Position numbers and translations under genes: made by a program. DNA of 42,048 nucleotides, from the NCBI GenBank assembly GCA_018401555.1, contig JAGYKP010000086.1:1-42048 (forward strand), written 5' to 3'. The DNA is from Halomonas sp. Lineage in GTDB: Bacteria; Pseudomonadota; Gammaproteobacteria; Pseudomonadales; Halomonadaceae. Each line of letters begins with the position of its first letter. Positions within the stretch are counted from its first letter, which is position 1. This document shows, piece by piece, positions 17,507 through 26,378 of the stretch. The notes under the pieces are model-generated. The model was given only the letters and a program-made list of their open reading frames with translations. It was not told the origin of the DNA and searched no databases.

Positions 17507-19339
17507 TCCCGGCGAAGCCGGGGTTTCGCCCACCACCTCGGGAATGGTCATCTTGACGTAGCGCCCCGGGGCCGGCTCGAGGATGTCGAGTTCACCGTCA
17601 CCGGGCTGGCGTGCCGGCACCATCTTCTCGGGGTCGGCGTAGCCGTTCTCGGTCATCCACGCCTGCCAGTGCGGCCACCAGGAGCCCTCGTGCTGCTCGG
17701 CGCCGGCCAGCCACTCCTCGTGGCTCTCGGGCAGCGCGTCGTTGGTCCAGAAGCCGTACTTGTTCTTGTGCGGCGGGTTGACCACCCCGGCGATGTGTCC
17801 CGAGCCACCGAGCACGAACTTGACCGGCCCCTTGGGCAGCAGTGCGCCGTAGTAGGTGCTGTTCCAGCGGGCGATATGGTCCTCGCGGGTGGAGAGGAAG
17901 TAGCTCGGGGTGGAGATCTTGCGCAGATCGATCTTGACCCCATCGAGCTCGATGCCACCGGGCTGGACCAGGCGGTTCTCCATGTACATGTTGCGCAGGT
18001 ACCAGCCGTGGGTCGCCGCCGGCAGGTTGGTGCCGTCGGTGTTCCAGTAGAGCAGGTCGAAGGGGGCCGGCACGTCTCCCTTCAGGTAGTTGCTGATATA
18101 GAAGGACCAGAAGAGGTCGTTCTCGCGCAACAGGTTGAAACTGAAGGCCATGGCCCGGCCGTCGAGATAGCCGTCGCGCTCCATCTTGGCCTCGATGCCC
18201 TGCAGCACCGGCTCGTTGAGGAAGACACCGATCTCGCCCGGATCGCGGAAGTCCTGCAGGGTGGTCATGTAGGTGACCGACTTCACCTTGCGCCCGCGAC
18301 GGGTACTGGTCAGGTAGGCCACCGTGGAGGCCGCCAGGGTGCCGCCCACGCAGTAGCTGAGCAGGTTCACCGACTTCTCACCGGTGGCCTGCTCGATCGC
18401 CTCCATGCCGGCGATGGGGCCGAGCTGCATGTAGTCGGCCCAGGTCAGGTCGCGCTGTCCGGGACCGGGATTGCGCCAGGAGATCAGGAATACCGTATGG
18501 CCCTGGTCGACCAGCCACTTGACCAAGGAGTTGTCCTCGCGCAAGTCGAGGATATAGTACTTGTTGATCCAGGGGGGAATCACCAGCAGCGGCGTCTTGT
18601 AGGCCTGCTCGGTGGTGGGCGCGTACTGGATCAGCTGGATCAGTTCGTTCTCGTAGACCACCGAGCCCGGGGTCACGGCGATGTTCCTGCCCACCTCGAA
18701 GGCGCTGCGGTCGGTCATGGTGACGTTCAGGCCCTCGGCGGAGTTGGCCAGGTCGTGGCGCAGCCGGGCCAGTCCCTCGACCAGGTTCTGGCCGCGGGTC
18801 TCCATGGTCTTGCGCATCACCTCGGGATTGGTGGCGACGAAGTTGGTGGGCGACATGGCGTTGACCATCTGGCGGGCGTAGAACGCCAGCCGATGCTTCT
18901 GCTCCGCGGGCAGGTCCAGGCCGTCGATCAGCTCCTCTACCAGGCGCGAGAACAGCAGGTACTGCTGCATGATCGCCAGGTAGTAGGGATCCTGGGTCCA
19001 GGCCTCGTCCTTGAAGCGGCGATCCCCCTTGCCCGGCGTCACCAGCGGCTCGACCTGCTCGCCGGTCATGGCCCGCAGTCCGTTCTGCCACAGCTGGAAC
19101 TGATCCTGCATCAGGCGCGCCTGGGTCTGCCACAGCTGGGGCGGATTGCCCATCAGCGACTCGGCCGCCGCCTGGAAGCTGTTCCGCATATCCTCATAGA
19201 CCGAATCGGCGGCATCACTGGGCACCATGCGCTCCAGCAGGTCGCCCATCAGGTGACGATACTCCTCGCCGATCTGCTGGAGCTGTGCATTCCACGCCTC
19301 CAGCTCGGCCTGTGTCGGTGCTTGAACCCCTGGCTGCAT
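17501..19339 (-). CDS. phaC: Class I poly(3-hydroxyalkanoate) synthase
   Basis: PhaC polymerises 3-hydroxyacyl-CoA into polyester on the granule surface. The intact 612-residue frame has the synthase N-terminal domain, then an alpha/beta-hydrolase core. Counting from an upstream in-frame GTG at 19363, the lipase-like box is SYCVGG with nucleophile Cys at about 330. Asp is at about 487 (STREDHIARW) and His at about 515 (GGSGHIAGVVNPP). The box begins with Ser where many class I enzymes have Gly. I chose the ATG at 19339 (MQPGVQAPTQAELEAW) because GGAGGG precedes it. It follows the phasin gene after 141 bp containing two hairpins, and ends at a strong terminator. Confidence 0.95.
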   Translation of the reverse strand: MQPGVQAPTQAELEAWNAQLQQIGEEYRHLMGDLLERMVPSDAADSVYEDMRNSFQAAAESLMGNPPQLWQTQARLMQDQFQLWQNGLRAMTGEQVEPLVTPGKGDRRFKDEAWTQDPYYLAIMQQYLLFSRLVEELIDGLDLPAEQKHRLAFYARQMVNAMSPTNFVATNPEVMRKTMETRGQNLVEGLARLRHDLANSAEGLNVTMTDRSAFEVGRNIAVTPGSVVYENELIQLIQYAPTTEQAYKTPLLVIPPWINKYYILDLREDNSLVKWLVDQGHTVFLISWRNPGPGQRDLTWADYMQLGPIAGMEAIEQATGEKSVNLLSYCVGGTLAASTVAYLTSTRRGRKVKSVTYMTTLQDFRDPGEIGVFLNEPVLQGIEAKMERDGYLDGRAMAFSFNLLRENDLFWSFYISNYLKGDVPAPFDLLYWNTDGTNLPAATHGWYLRNMYMENRLVQPGGIELDGVKIDLRKISTPSYFLSTREDHIARWNSTYYGALLPKGPVKFVLGGSGHIAGVVNPPHKNKYGFWTNDALPESHEEWLAGAEQHEGSWWPHWQAWMTENGYADPEKMVPARQPGDGELDILEPAPGRYVKMTIPEVVGETPASPGA

Positions 19340-19389
19340 TGAACCCTCCGGTGCGTCGGCCACGCCATGCCGACTTCATATAGCACTAT

Positions 19390-19444
19390 CCGCCGCCCTC
19401 GCGAAGAGGACGGCGGCCTGAATGCAGCGGCCCCGTCAGGGGCC
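19390..19444 (-). other. Two hairpins in the phasin-phaC gap
   Basis: Stem one pairs 19390-19400 with 19406-19416 (10 of 11 bp, loop GCGAA). Stem two pairs GGCCCC at 19429-19434 with GGGGCC at 19439-19444 (loop GTCA). Neither has a T tract. They may attenuate transcription or protect the phasin mRNA end, making phasin more abundant than PhaC. Confidence 0.45.
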
Positions 19445-19480
19445 GGATTGCGCTGCGCCTGCAGCGCTCATGACGCGCAC

Positions 19481-19906
19481 TCAGCTCTTGCTGCTGCCGC
19501 CCCGCGAGGACTGCGCCTTGGCCGGTTCGGCCTTGTCGGCCTGGCCGGACTGCTGCCTGGCGGCATCGCCCATGGCCTTGGCCTGCTCGGTGAAGAGCTT
19601 CTCCATTTCGGCCTTGAACTCCACGCTCATCTCGGAGAGCGCCTTGGCATCCTCCATCATCTGCTGAGAGAGCTGGTTCATCATCTCGGCCTGGCGGGTA
19701 CCGAAGTCGCGCAGGCTGTCGGCATCCTGAACCTCACTGGCATCGCGCATGCGCTCGGTGCCCATCTGGCTGTAGCGCTTCATGGACTCCATCTGGTACT
19801 GGGACAGCTTCTCCATGTTGTCCAGCATCAGGGAGTTGAGCTTGCGCATCGGCTCGAAGAACTTGCGGGTCTGCTCGTTGAAGCTTTCGATCATCTTGTC
19901 TTGCAT
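19481..19906 (-). CDS. phaP: Phasin-family granule-associated protein
   Basis: Phasins coat polyhydroxyalkanoate granules and control their size and number. This 141-residue protein starts MQDKMIESFNEQTRKFFEPM and is almost entirely amphipathic helix, rich in Met, Gln, Glu and Lys (MNQLSQQMMEDAKALSEMSV). It ends in an Ala/Ser/Lys tail. This fits the phasin_2 type, and its place directly before phaC supports the call. GGAGG precedes the ATG at 19906; the frame extends upstream without protein-like content. The candidate operator at 19950-19968 lies 44-62 bp upstream. Confidence 0.88.
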   Translation of the reverse strand: MQDKMIESFNEQTRKFFEPMRKLNSLMLDNMEKLSQYQMESMKRYSQMGTERMRDASEVQDADSLRDFGTRQAEMMNQLSQQMMEDAKALSEMSVEFKAEMEKLFTEQAKAMGDAARQQSGQADKAEPAKAQSSRGGSSKS

Positions 19907-19949
19907 GAGATGTCCTCCCGGACGGTGGTCAGTGGTGGACGACCTGCCC

Positions 19950-19968
19950 ACAATGTTGCACTGCACAA
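19950..19968 (-). promoter_or_regulatory. Candidate operator upstream of phasin (shared with pntA)
   Basis: On the leftward strand the 19-mer TTGTGCAGTGCAACATTGT contains the symmetric core TGCA-G-TGCA. It matches the site at 32139-32157 upstream of pntA at 16 of 19 positions. PhaR regulators are known to bind TGC-rich operators at phasin promoters, so PhaR is the first candidate; no phaR gene is in this window. Confidence 0.6.
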
Positions 19969-20001
19969 AGCGTAGTCTGCCACCGCCCTTGTTGCAAGAT
20001 T

Positions 20002-20037
20002 ATGGCGGCAAGACGCTGGAAGGCGACTTGCCGCCAT
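20002..20037 (-). terminator. Hairpin at the end of the DUF6489-like gene
   Basis: A perfect 11-bp stem (20002-20012 with 20027-20037) starts at the stop codon of the upstream gene and is followed leftward by AATCTTG. It is a plausible weak terminator separating that gene from phasin, which has its own control region. Confidence 0.55.
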
Positions 20038-20489
20038 CAGCTCTCGCGCTTGGTCCGCGAGCGGGTGCTGGAGGTCGAGGTCCCCTTGCTGGCCTTGGCA
20101 CGGCTGGAGGCCTTGCCGCTGTCCGAGGCGGAAGCACTGGCTGCCTTCGAACCGGAATCGCCACCCTTGCCCTCGGCTTCCGATGACCGGGCCTGGCCGG
20201 CTGACTGGCCGGCCTGCTTGAGCATGTCGAGCATCATCTGCTGGTAGGTGCCGAAGCTGGAGAGCCCCTGGGACAGGCCCTGGGAGAGCCCCTGGGTCAT
20301 GCCCTGCCCCATGCCGGCCTGCTGCAGGAAGGGCTGCATCAGGCTCATCGGGTCGTACCCCTCGACTCCGGACTCCATCTGCTTCTGGATCCGGTCCAGC
20401 AGGTCCTTCTGGAAAGCCGCCACATCCGGCAGGCCCAGCGCCTGGCGAAACTCGTCGGGAGTGAGGTCAAACTCGACATTGATCTTCAT
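20037..20489 (-). CDS. DUF6489-like protein with basic low-complexity tail, putative PHA granule factor
   Basis: The 150-residue product starts MKINVEFDLTPDEFRQALGL, which I associate with DUF6489, a family of unknown function. Residues 60-77 repeat a GLSQ unit three times within a Met/Gln-rich helical stretch. From about residue 97 the tail is Ser/Ala/Lys/Arg-rich (SDSGKASSRAKASKGTSTSS), resembling the histone-like tails of PhaF or PhaM, proteins that tie PHA granules to the nucleoid. Its position directly upstream of phasin and phaC on the same strand supports a granule role. That role is inference. It has no PhaR-type N-terminus (no NRRLYDT motif), so it is not the usual repressor. Confidence 0.75.
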   Translation of the reverse strand: MKINVEFDLTPDEFRQALGLPDVAAFQKDLLDRIQKQMESGVEGYDPMSLMQPFLQQAGMGQGMTQGLSQGLSQGLSSFGTYQQMMLDMLKQAGQSAGQARSSEAEGKGGDSGSKAASASASDSGKASSRAKASKGTSTSSTRSRTKRES

Positions 20490-20520
20490 GGTTCAAGCCC
20501 TGTCCGTTGGTCTGTCCCGC

Positions 20521-20551
20521 AGTGTAGCAGCCCCTTCGGGCCTGCCCTCAA
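20521..20551 (-). promoter_or_regulatory. Candidate promoter for the DUF6489-like gene
   Basis: Leftward, TTGAGG (20546-20551) and TACACT (20521-20526) lie 19 bp apart. TGC before the -10 box gives an extended -10. It sits between aroC and the DUF6489-like gene. Confidence 0.4.
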
Positions 20552-20590
20552 CGGCATGGCCCCTGCGCCATGCCCCTGGCGTCACGACGC

Positions 20591-21677
20591 TCAGCGCAGC
20601 ACCGGCGTGGCCACGCTGACCTCGGCGTTCTGGGCGCGGTGGCGCAGCAGGTGATCCATCAGGGTCAGCGCCATCATCGCCTCGGCAATGGGGGTGGCGC
20701 GGATGCCGACGCAGGGGTCGTGGCGCCCCCGGGTGACCACCTCCACCGGGTTGCCGTGGACATCGATGCTGCGCCCCGGCGTGGTGATGCTCGACGTCGG
20801 CTTGAGGGCCAGGTGGGCGATGATCGCCTGGCCGCTGGAGATGCCACCGAGCACCCCGCCGGCATGGTTGGAGAGGAACCCTTCGGGGGTCATCTCGTCG
20901 CGGTGTTCGCTGCCACGGCTGGCCACGGCGGCAAAGCCGTCACCGATCTCCACGCCCTTCACCGCATTGATGCTCATCAGGCCATGGGCCAGTTCGGCAT
21001 CCAGGCGGTCGAACACCGGCTCGCCAAGCCCCGGGGGCACGCCCTCGGCCACCACGCTGATCCTGGCACCCACCGAATCCTGGTCACGACGCAGCTGGTC
21101 CATGTAGGCCTCGAGCTCTTCCACGCGGTCCGGATCCGGGCAGAAGAAGGGGTTGGCATCCACCTGCCTCCCAGCTCTTGAAGGCGATCTCGATGGGACC
21201 GAGCTGGCTCATGTAGCCACGCACCATGACTCCCCGGGCCGCCAGGTACTTCTTGGCGATGGCCCCGGCGGCCACCCGCATGGCGGTCTCCCGGGCGCTG
21301 GAGCGACCGCCGCCGCGATAGTCGCGGATGCCGTACTTGTGATGGTAGCTGTAGTCGGCGTGGGCGGGACGGAACTGGTCCTTGATCTTCGAGTAGTCCT
21401 TGGAGCGCTGGTCGGTGTTCTCGATCAGCAGGCCAATCGAGGTGCCGGTGGTCACCCCCTCGAAGACACCCGAGAGGATCCTTACCCGGTCGGGTTCGCG
21501 GCGCTGGGTGGTATGGCGCGAGGTCCCCGGACGACGGCGATCCAGGTCGTGCTGCAGGTCCTCCTCGCTGATCGGCAGCCCCGGCGGACAGCCATCGACG
21601 ATGGCGCCCAGCGCCGGGCCATGGCTCTCGCCGAAGGTGGTGACGGTAAACAGCTTGCCGAAGGTGTTGCCGGACAT
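20591..21677 (-). CDS. aroC: Chorismate synthase (frameshifted)
   Basis: AroC makes chorismate from EPSP using reduced FMN, the last step of the shikimate pathway and the source of substrate for TrpE. Signatures are [40 protein letters not shown] and [15 protein letters not shown]. The ATG at 21677 ([20 protein letters not shown]) has GAGGAG upstream. The frame breaks at about 21167, where GAGGCAGGTGG reads for GAGCAGGTGG. Correcting it gives [16 protein letters not shown] and the normal length of about 360 residues. An aroC null would need aromatic amino acids, so a sequencing indel is much more likely. Next to prmB, as in many gammaproteobacteria. Confidence 0.95.
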
Positions 21678-21708
21678 GGGCGCTCCTCGAGTGATCGGGG
21701 TCGGTGAA

Positions 21709-22664
21709 TCAGGCGAAGGACGCCGCATGGGCGTCGAGTTCATCGGCGGTGAGGGCGAACACCCCTGGCCGCCGCGCTCGGAAGTCGAGCCACAGGAAGG
21801 GCACCTCCGGGAAGGCGGCCTCCAGGTGGTGATCGGAGTTGCCCACCTCGACGATCAGCACGCCGCGGTCGGTCAGGTGCTCTGCGCGCCTCACGCAGGA
21901 TGCGCCGCACGATATCCAGGCCATCCGCGCCAGCGCCCAGCGCCAGGGCCGGCTCGTGGCGGAACTCCGCGGGCATGGTGGCCAGGTCGCGGGCATCCAC
22001 ATAGGGCGGGTTGGAGACGATCAGGTCATAGCGGCCCGGCAGCGCCTCGAAGAGGTCCGATTGCACCGCGCGCACCCGCGCACCGACATCGTGGCGGCTG
22101 ATGTTCTGGCGGGCCACCGCCAGCGCCTCCTGGCTGATATCGGCGAGATCCACCGCGCAGGTGGGCAGGTGCAGCGCCGTGGCGATGCCGATGCAGCCGG
22201 AACCGGTACACAGATCGAGCACCCCCTCCGGCGGCTCCTCGGGGAACCAGGCGGCGAAGCCCGTCTCCACCAGCTCGGCGGATGGGCGAGCGCGGGATCA
22301 GCACCCGCTCGTCGACGTCGAAGGGCAGGCCGGCGAACCACGCCTCGCCGAGCAGGTAGGGCAGCGGACGCCGGCCGGTGATCCGTTCCCGCACCAGGGC
22401 GACGATGCGGCTGCGCTCCATGGGCAGCAGGCGGGCGTCGAGCACCGCCGGGTCGACATTCCAGGGCAGGTGCAGCGCGCCCAGGGTCAGGGCCACCGCT
22501 TCGTCCCAGGGCGAGTCGCTGCCGTGGCCATGAAACAGCCCGGCCAGGTGGAACTCGCTGGCCGCCCAGCGCAGGCAGTCGCGCAGGGTGACGAGTTCCG
22601 CGGCGAGCCGCTCGTCGGTAAGCGTAAGCGTGGAGGTCGAGCGCGGGGCGTGCTGATCGGCCAA
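21709..22664 (-). CDS. prmB: Ribosomal protein uL3 glutamine methyltransferase (frameshifted)
   Basis: PrmB methylates a glutamine of ribosomal protein L3. It has the N-terminal domain ([20 protein letters not shown]), the linker [20 protein letters not shown], the SAM loop [15 protein letters not shown] and the catalytic NPPY in [13 protein letters not shown]. PrmB rather than PrmC is chosen from the N-terminus and the aroC/smrB neighbours. The frame breaks twice: at about 22280 (one extra base; RSPIAELVETG is restored when it is removed) and near 21890, after RRILREA, where it resumes [20 protein letters not shown] place the start at a TTG (22664), as no better in-frame codon precedes the conserved part; this is uncertain. 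Confidence 0.88.
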
Positions 22665-22719
22665 GGGAGCACCTGAGGGTCGAGAAAGTAGGGGGATTGA
22701 TTGTAACCCGGCCCGCCGG

Positions 22720-22747
22720 TTCACAGCCACGCCACGCCGGGTATACT
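22720..22747 (+). promoter_or_regulatory. smrB promoter
   Basis: TTCACA (22720-22725) and TATACT (22742-22747) are 16 bp apart, each one base from consensus. They lie 30 bp upstream of the smrB ATG. A TACAAT box on the other strand (22700-22705) could serve prmB but lacks a clear -35. Confidence 0.65.
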
Positions 22748-22776
22748 GGACGCCCCACGCCAACCGACTGCGCCCC

Positions 22777-23350
22777 ATGAGCCGAGACCGCCACCGCCCG
22801 GACGACGACGAGATCAGCGCCTTCCGCCAGGCCCTGCACCAGGCCGGGGTAAAGCCGATCAAGCGCAACCGTGCCGATCCGGGCTGCCCGCGGCGCGAGG
22901 ACCCGTCAGCTGCGGCGCGCCGGGCCGCTGCCCAGGCGGCGGGCGACGACAGCGCCAGGGGACGCACCTCCGACGGCCGCGTGGAGGCGGTACGCCCCTC
23001 GGAATACCTCGACTTCGCCCTGCCCGACCTGCCGTGGCGCACCCGCCAGCCGCCTCAAGCGCGGTGAGATGGCCTGGGAGGCGGGTCTCGACCTGCACGG
23101 CTACACCCTGGACGAGGCGCGCGAGCAGTTGGAGGGCTTCCTGCGCGACGCCGCCGCAGAACGTCGCCGCTGCCTGCTGGTGGTGCATGGCAAGGCCTGG
23201 GGCGTGGACGGCAACTACCCGGTGATCAAGAGCCACGTCAACGCCTGGCTGCGCGAGTGGCCCGGCGTGCTGGCATTCTGCTCGGCCGTGGAGGCCGAGG
23301 GCGGCACCGGCGCCGTCTACGTGCTGCTGCGCCGGCGCGGCGAACGCTAG
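22777..23350 (+). CDS. smrB: Smr-domain endonuclease SmrB (frameshifted)
   Basis: SmrB cleaves mRNA between collided ribosomes in E. coli, starting ribosome rescue. The protein starts MSRDRHRPDDDEISAFRQAL with a charged N-terminal arm, and the C-terminal Smr domain has LDLHGYTLDEAREQLEGFL and LLVVHGKAWGVDGNYPVIKS. The HGKG motif usual here reads HGKAWG. The frame breaks at about 23050: TRQPPQAR should probably be TRASRLKRGEMAWEAG, needing one added base. It is divergent from prmB, matching the prmB/smrB layout of other gammaproteobacteria. Joined length is about 190 residues, normal for the family. Confidence 0.9.
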
Positions 23351-23357
23351 CGCCCAC

Positions 23358-24432
23358 CTACTCGACCGGCGGCTTGCCGTCCGGCAGGCTGGGGCCGACG
23401 ATGATGCCACGCCCGCCCCACCCCGGGTGGTTGCGACCCTCATAGCGATCCAGCGCCTCCACCGCCAGCTGGCGCCCCAGGGTGATCAGCGCCTCGGCGC
23501 GATGGAACTCGTAGGCGCCGCACACCGTCTTGGGCACCTCGATCAGCACGTCCGGTGGATAGCCCGCCACCTTGTACTTGGCCAGCGCCGCCTGGGTGAT
23601 ATCGAAGGAGGCAAGCACCATGTCCAGTCGGCCCCACTGGCGACGGCGACTGGCCACTTCACTCGGCTCGTCGGCCTCCCCGTCGGTGCTGCCTCCGACA
23701 GCGCCCAGGCCATCGAACCAGCGGCTGGCAGCGTTCTTCACCTCGTCGATCCAGGCGGTAAACTCGTTCCCCGAGGCATCGCGGGCGGCCTCACGCTCCC
23801 GCTCCTTGCGGGCAGCCTCGGGAGGCAGCAGTTCCTCCAGGGTCACCGGCCGTGGACTGTGGGCGGTGACGTTGACCGCCATCACCAGATCGGCGTCGGC
23901 CGACACGGAGGGAATGATCGGCAGCGGGTTGAGCAGGCCGCCGTCGACCAACACCTGCTGGCCGCGGTGCACCGGGGTGATCACCCCGGGCACGGCGATG
24001 GAGGCGCGGATCGCCTCGAGCAGCGGGCCGCTCTGGAACCACACCTCACGCTGGCGGTTCATGTCGGTGGCCACGGTGGTCACCGGGATCGCCAGGTCCT
24101 CGATGCGGGCATCTCCCACCAGGCTCTCCAGCTTGCTCATAACCTTGTTGGCCTTCATGGCGCCCATGGGGCTCCAGGTCACATCCACCAGGCGCAGCAC
24201 GTCGAAGTAATCGAGTCGACACACCCAGTCGCGGTAGGCCGGCAGCTGGCCGGCGGCGTAGACGCCCCCCACCAGGGCCCCCATGGAACAGCCGGAAATC
24301 GCCACGACCTCGTAGCCGCGCCGCTCGATCTCCTCGATCACGCCGATATGCGCATAGCCACGCGCCCCGGCCGCTGCCCAGTACCAGCGCCACGCGCTTC
24401 CCCTGAGGAAACGCCCCGCTCTTGTCGCTCAC
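23358..24432 (-). CDS. Patatin-like phospholipase, RssA-type (frameshifted near N-terminus)
   Basis: This is a patatin-family hydrolase with the catalytic dyad Ser in SGCSMGALVGG and Asp in VLVDGGLLNPLP. RssA-like bacterial members have unproven substrates; acyl-ester hydrolysis is presumed. The expected N-terminal glycine-rich oxyanion loop is recovered as VALVLGSGGARGYAHIGVIEE if one extra base is removed at about 24369. I start it at the GTG at 24432 (VSDKSGAFPQGKRVAL) because AGGAGAG lies upstream. The product is about 357 residues, longer than E. coli RssA, with a C-terminal region of unknown function (LASFDITQAALAKYKVAG) and a charged linker near the middle. Confidence 0.85.
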
Positions 24433-24492
24433 GATCCGACTCTCCTGTGCCACCCGCCTGCTCTTGAACACGCTCTTCTCATCGCTCCCCGA

Positions 24493-25346
24493 TCACGCCT
24501 TTGCCCAGGTGACGATGGCACGGCTACCGCCGCACCGCGTCGGCTCCAGGTGCAGGTGGTGTCCACCCGGCAGCACCCGGCGCTGGAGCCCCGGCAGCGC
24601 GGCGCGCGCCACCCGCGCCGCCTCCTTCTCGCCGAGAATGCCGGTCTCTCCTTCAACCAGCAGCGCCGGGCATTCGATCCCCGCCAGGCAGGCCACCACC
24701 TGTTCGGGCGTCAAGCGCACCGGCGAGGGGCGCACCAGGTGGGGGTCGGTGCGCCAGCCCAGGCGCCCGTCCGGCAGCGCCTCCAGGTTACGGGCCACCA
24801 CCGGGTGGATGGTGTCGGCATCCACCGGGGTCGCTCCCCCCTTGACCCGCGCCGCCACGGCCTCCTCCTGATCAGCATAGCGCGCCCCGCCTGAGGGCGG
24901 GCGGCGATGGCCCAGCAGCCCCCGGCGCAGCTGCCGGGGGGCCTCGTCGGCAGGCGTGGTCACCGAGCCCAGGCCATCGATCAGCGCCAGCCGCGCCACC
25001 CGCTCGGGCAGGGCTGCGGCGGTCAGGCAGGCGACCCCGGCCCCCATGGAGTGGGCCAGCAGAGTGACCGCTTCGAGTCCCAACTCATCGGCAGCGTCGA
25101 GCACGTCGTCGCAGTAGTCCCAGATGGCATAGTCCCCGGGCGAGTGGCGCGAGTGGCCATGGCCGGCGAAATCGATGGCCACCACCCGCACGCCCAGCCG
25201 CTCGGCCAGCGGCGGCGCCAGGCGCGAGAAGCTGGCGGCATTGTCCAGCCAGCCGTGCAGCGCCAGCCACGGCGGGCGCCCTCCTCCCCCCAGGCCAGTC
25301 CCGCCAGGCGCCCCCCGGCCAGACGCAGGGTCTGTGGCGCGCTCAT
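24493..25346 (-). CDS. Alpha/beta hydrolase (frameshifted)
   Basis: An alpha/beta-fold hydrolase with oxyanion motif ALHGWLDNAASFSRLAPPLA, nucleophile elbow LLAHSMGAG and catalytic His in LPGGHHLHLEP. The HGWLDNAASF signature recalls the serine-hydrolase-like (SERHL) branch; the substrate is unknown. It starts MSAPQTLRLAGGRLAG at 25346 with GGGAGG before it. The frame breaks near 25290, inside a GGGGGGAGGAGGG run on the coding strand; joining gives WGEEGAPPWLALHGW. It follows hydrolase B on the same strand, probably one operon. Confidence 0.82.
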
Positions 25347-25366
25347 GCTGCCTCCCCGAGCAACGC

Positions 25367-26168
25367 TCATCGAGCACGGCCAGCAGGCCCTGCCGCGCCT
25401 CGTCGGGATGCTCCATGGGAAACATGTGGGTACCGGGCACCGGGTGCACCGGCACCCCGTGGCGTCGCAGGCGGCGGCCGCCGTCGCGGCGTGAGCAGGT
25501 CGGACTCGGCGCCGGCCAGCACCGCGTGAGGGACCCGCAGCCCGGCGCGGGAGGTCGCCCAGGTGGTCCGGCATGGGTGGCGGAAGATCTGCACCCGATC
25601 TCCGGGTCGTAGAGCAGCACCGCGCGCCCGTCGTCGAGCTGCCGGGTACCACGCCTGGGCACGTAGTCGTGCAGGGCGGCCGCTGGTGGAAGCGCCGGAA
25701 GAGGCTCCGCGCCGCCGCAGGTAGTGGCGCATCGCCTGGCGATCCGGCCAGGTGGTGCGCCGCCCCAGGCTCTTGCCGGCGGGGGTGACGCGATCCGCCA
25801 GGCCCAGTTGCTTGGCGACCCTCATCCCCCAGGCATCCAGTGCCCAGCATCAGCGGCGGGTCGAGCATCACCACGCAGCGGAAGCGTGCCGGCGCCGCCT
25901 CGGCGGCCATGGCCATCAGCACGCCGCCCATGGAGTGCCCCACGCCGATCACCGGTGTCTCGAGACCCTCCAGGGCGTGGAGCAGCTCGTCGCGCAGCGC
26001 CAGCCAGTTGTGGCCCACCGGGAAGTCGGGGTGGTGGCCGAGCCGATCCAGCGGATGTAGCACGAAACGCTCGCCCAGCGGCGCCAGGAAGCTGCGATAG
26101 CAGACCCCGGGGAAACCATTGGCGTGGGCGAACAGCAGCGTGGGGCGGTCGGTCTCGGCGGGCGTCAT
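25367..26168 (-). CDS. Alpha/beta hydrolase (heavily frameshifted)
   Basis: A second alpha/beta hydrolase. The intact N-terminal part starts MTPAETDRPTLLFAHANGFP, with the oxyanion HANGFP and nucleophile elbow VGHSMGGVLMAMAAE. The ATG at 26168 is preceded by AGGAAA. From about 25840 the frame changes at least four times: LDPPLMLG, then MRVAKQLGLADRVTPAGKSL, then LDDGRAVLLYDPEIG, then VPHAVLAGAESDLLTPRR (catalytic Asp), then VPGTHMFPMEHPDEARQGLL (catalytic His). All expected segments occur in order, so the gene is whole apart from indels. The exact stop is unclear. It has the highest density of breaks in the window. Confidence 0.72.
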
Positions 26169-26279
26169 CGGCGTTTCCTGATCCGGGGAGAAGCGCGGCG
26201 CGGGTGGGGCGCCTGGTGGTAGCAGGCTAACGGGATTACCATGTTTCGCCAAGTCGTCCCCCCGCAACCAGGAGCCCCC

Positions 26280-26378
26280 GTGACCGCCCGCAAGCCCCGC
26301 GATACCCGGATCCGCAACCGACTCTTCTTCGCCACCGTCCTCGCCGCCGTGGTGGTCGGCTTCTGGCTGGTGCGCTGA
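26280..26378 (+). CDS. Small single-span membrane protein upstream of the AEC transporter
   Basis: A 32-residue frame starts at GTG with AGGAG a few bases upstream. It has a basic N-terminus (TARKPRDTRIRNR) followed by one hydrophobic helix (LFFATVLAAVVVGFWLVR), a positive-inside single-pass layout. Its TGA overlaps the ATG of the transporter gene by one base (TGATG), so translation is probably coupled. I do not recognise a family. It could be a leader for coupling or a small partner of the transporter. Confidence 0.55.
   Translation: MTARKPRDTRIRNRLFFATVLAAVVVGFWLVR

Noticed and set aside
17669..19342. Long open frame on the + strand opposite phaC (557 codons)
   Set aside because: It is a GC-driven shadow of phaC, whose codon pattern and active-site motifs are unmistakable. 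The shadow product is Val/Leu/Gly/His-rich with no recognisable domain.
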